The translations under genes and the position numbers were made by a program. Positions 63,828-64,000 of a DNA stretch of 64,000 nucleotides are shown here, one piece after another (within the stretch, counting starts at the first letter, position 1; every line of letters begins with the position of its first letter). Under the pieces are notes generated by a model, which was not told where the DNA came from, searched no databases, and saw nothing but the letters and a program-made list of their open reading frames with translations. Source of the DNA: Bordetella genomosp. 8 (lineage in GTDB: Bacteria > Pseudomonadota > Gammaproteobacteria > Burkholderiales > Burkholderiaceae_B); NCBI RefSeq assembly GCF_002119685.1, contig NZ_CP021108.1, forward strand, positions 1,860,001-1,924,000, given 5' to 3'.

Positions 63828-64000
63828 TGCACCCGGCACATCCCATTGCCAGCCCGGCGGGCGCCATGCCGGCCATCGCCGGCATAGGCCTGGACCTGAT
63901 ACGCATCGATCGCATCGAGCGGGCGCTGCGGCGCCACGGCGACCGTTTCGCCGAAAAGGTGCTGGGCGAACAGGAACTGGCCAAATTCCATGCGCGGCGC
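63827..64000 (+). CDS. acpS: Holo-ACP synthase, 5' part (cut by the window end)
   Basis: The first 58 codons are present. [20 protein letters not shown] and [17 protein letters not shown] contain the Mg-binding Asp and the conserved Glu of AcpS, which transfers phosphopantetheine from CoA to acyl-carrier protein. The ATG at 63827 overlaps the pdxJ stop; an ATG at 63866 ([10 protein letters not shown]) would give a more typical N-terminus, so the true start may be there. The 3' end is outside the window. Confidence 0.92.
   Translation, partial: MHPAHPIASPAGAMPAIAGIGLDLIRIDRIERALRRHGDRFAEKVLGEQELAKFHARR

Overview
The window is high-GC, gene-dense chromosomal DNA from a betaproteobacterium of the order Burkholderiales. 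It most resembles the Alcaligenaceae, in the Bordetella/Achromobacter group. The basis is the housekeeping order (pyrG-eno-ftsB, leuS-lptE-holA-proA, rpmB-rpmG, pdxJ-acpS), two Bug/TctC-type solute receptors, many GntR-FadR/RpiR/MarR regulators and strong G/C third-position bias. No phage, insertion sequence, rRNA, tRNA or CRISPR array was seen. The species call is inference.

Layout. 1-1600: a two-subunit 3-oxoacid CoA-transferase ending in a clear terminator. 1.6-4.7 kb: a ybhP-clsB-ybhN membrane-lipid operon. 4.8-16.4 kb: a large peptide-scavenging cluster with an RpiR regulator and a palindromic operator, then isoaspartyl peptidase, a GsiABCD peptide ABC transporter and three different peptidases (DmpA-type P1, M55 D-aminopeptidase-like, M24 aminopeptidase P-like). 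16.4-20.1 kb: pyrG, eno, ftsB. 20.1-26.4 kb, minus strand: an orphan TadE-like protein, hslO, a gamma-carbonic-anhydrase-like protein, an acyl-CoA synthetase, an LpxH2-type phosphoesterase, an RDD membrane protein and an unannotated 59-aa protein. 26.5-28.3 kb: pxpBC. 28.3-36.2 kb, minus strand: an RlmL-type methyltransferase, hemJ, proA, holA, lptE, leuS.

36.5-43 kb: a KGG stress protein, an orphan hypothetical, an ohr-ohrR peroxide pair, and a GntR / lactonase-like / Bug receptor / 2,5-dioxovalerate dehydrogenase group that looks like sugar-acid catabolism. 43-46.9 kb: a long LivK-type receptor, rpmG, rpmB, and a Bcr/CflA efflux pump. 47-50.9 kb: cyclopropane synthase, a double-length tautomerase, a BktB-type thiolase, a spermidine-synthase-fold protein. 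51-56.7 kb: a malonate operon (GntR regulator, malonyl-CoA decarboxylase, enoyl-CoA hydratase, malonyl-CoA synthetase, Bug receptor). 56.8-62.9 kb: an aldo/keto reductase, a TrpXYZ-like ABC transporter followed 4 bp later by a patatin phospholipase, and an OmpR-type regulator whose receiver has lost its phospho-acceptor Asp. 63.1 kb to the end: pdxJ and the start of acpS.

The most interesting non-coding structure is a six-unit 14-bp tandem repeat that begins at the gsiB stop codon and is followed by a perfect 12-bp-arm hairpin before gsiC. Other signals are well-placed palindromes ahead of several regulator genes, a double GGGTTAACCC-type box in the 26.4-26.6 kb divergent gap, and a five-unit GTAATCAN repeat after matB. 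No entirely new system was recognised. The peptide cluster, the phosphorylation-independent regulator and the small 59-aa gene are the best candidates for follow-up.
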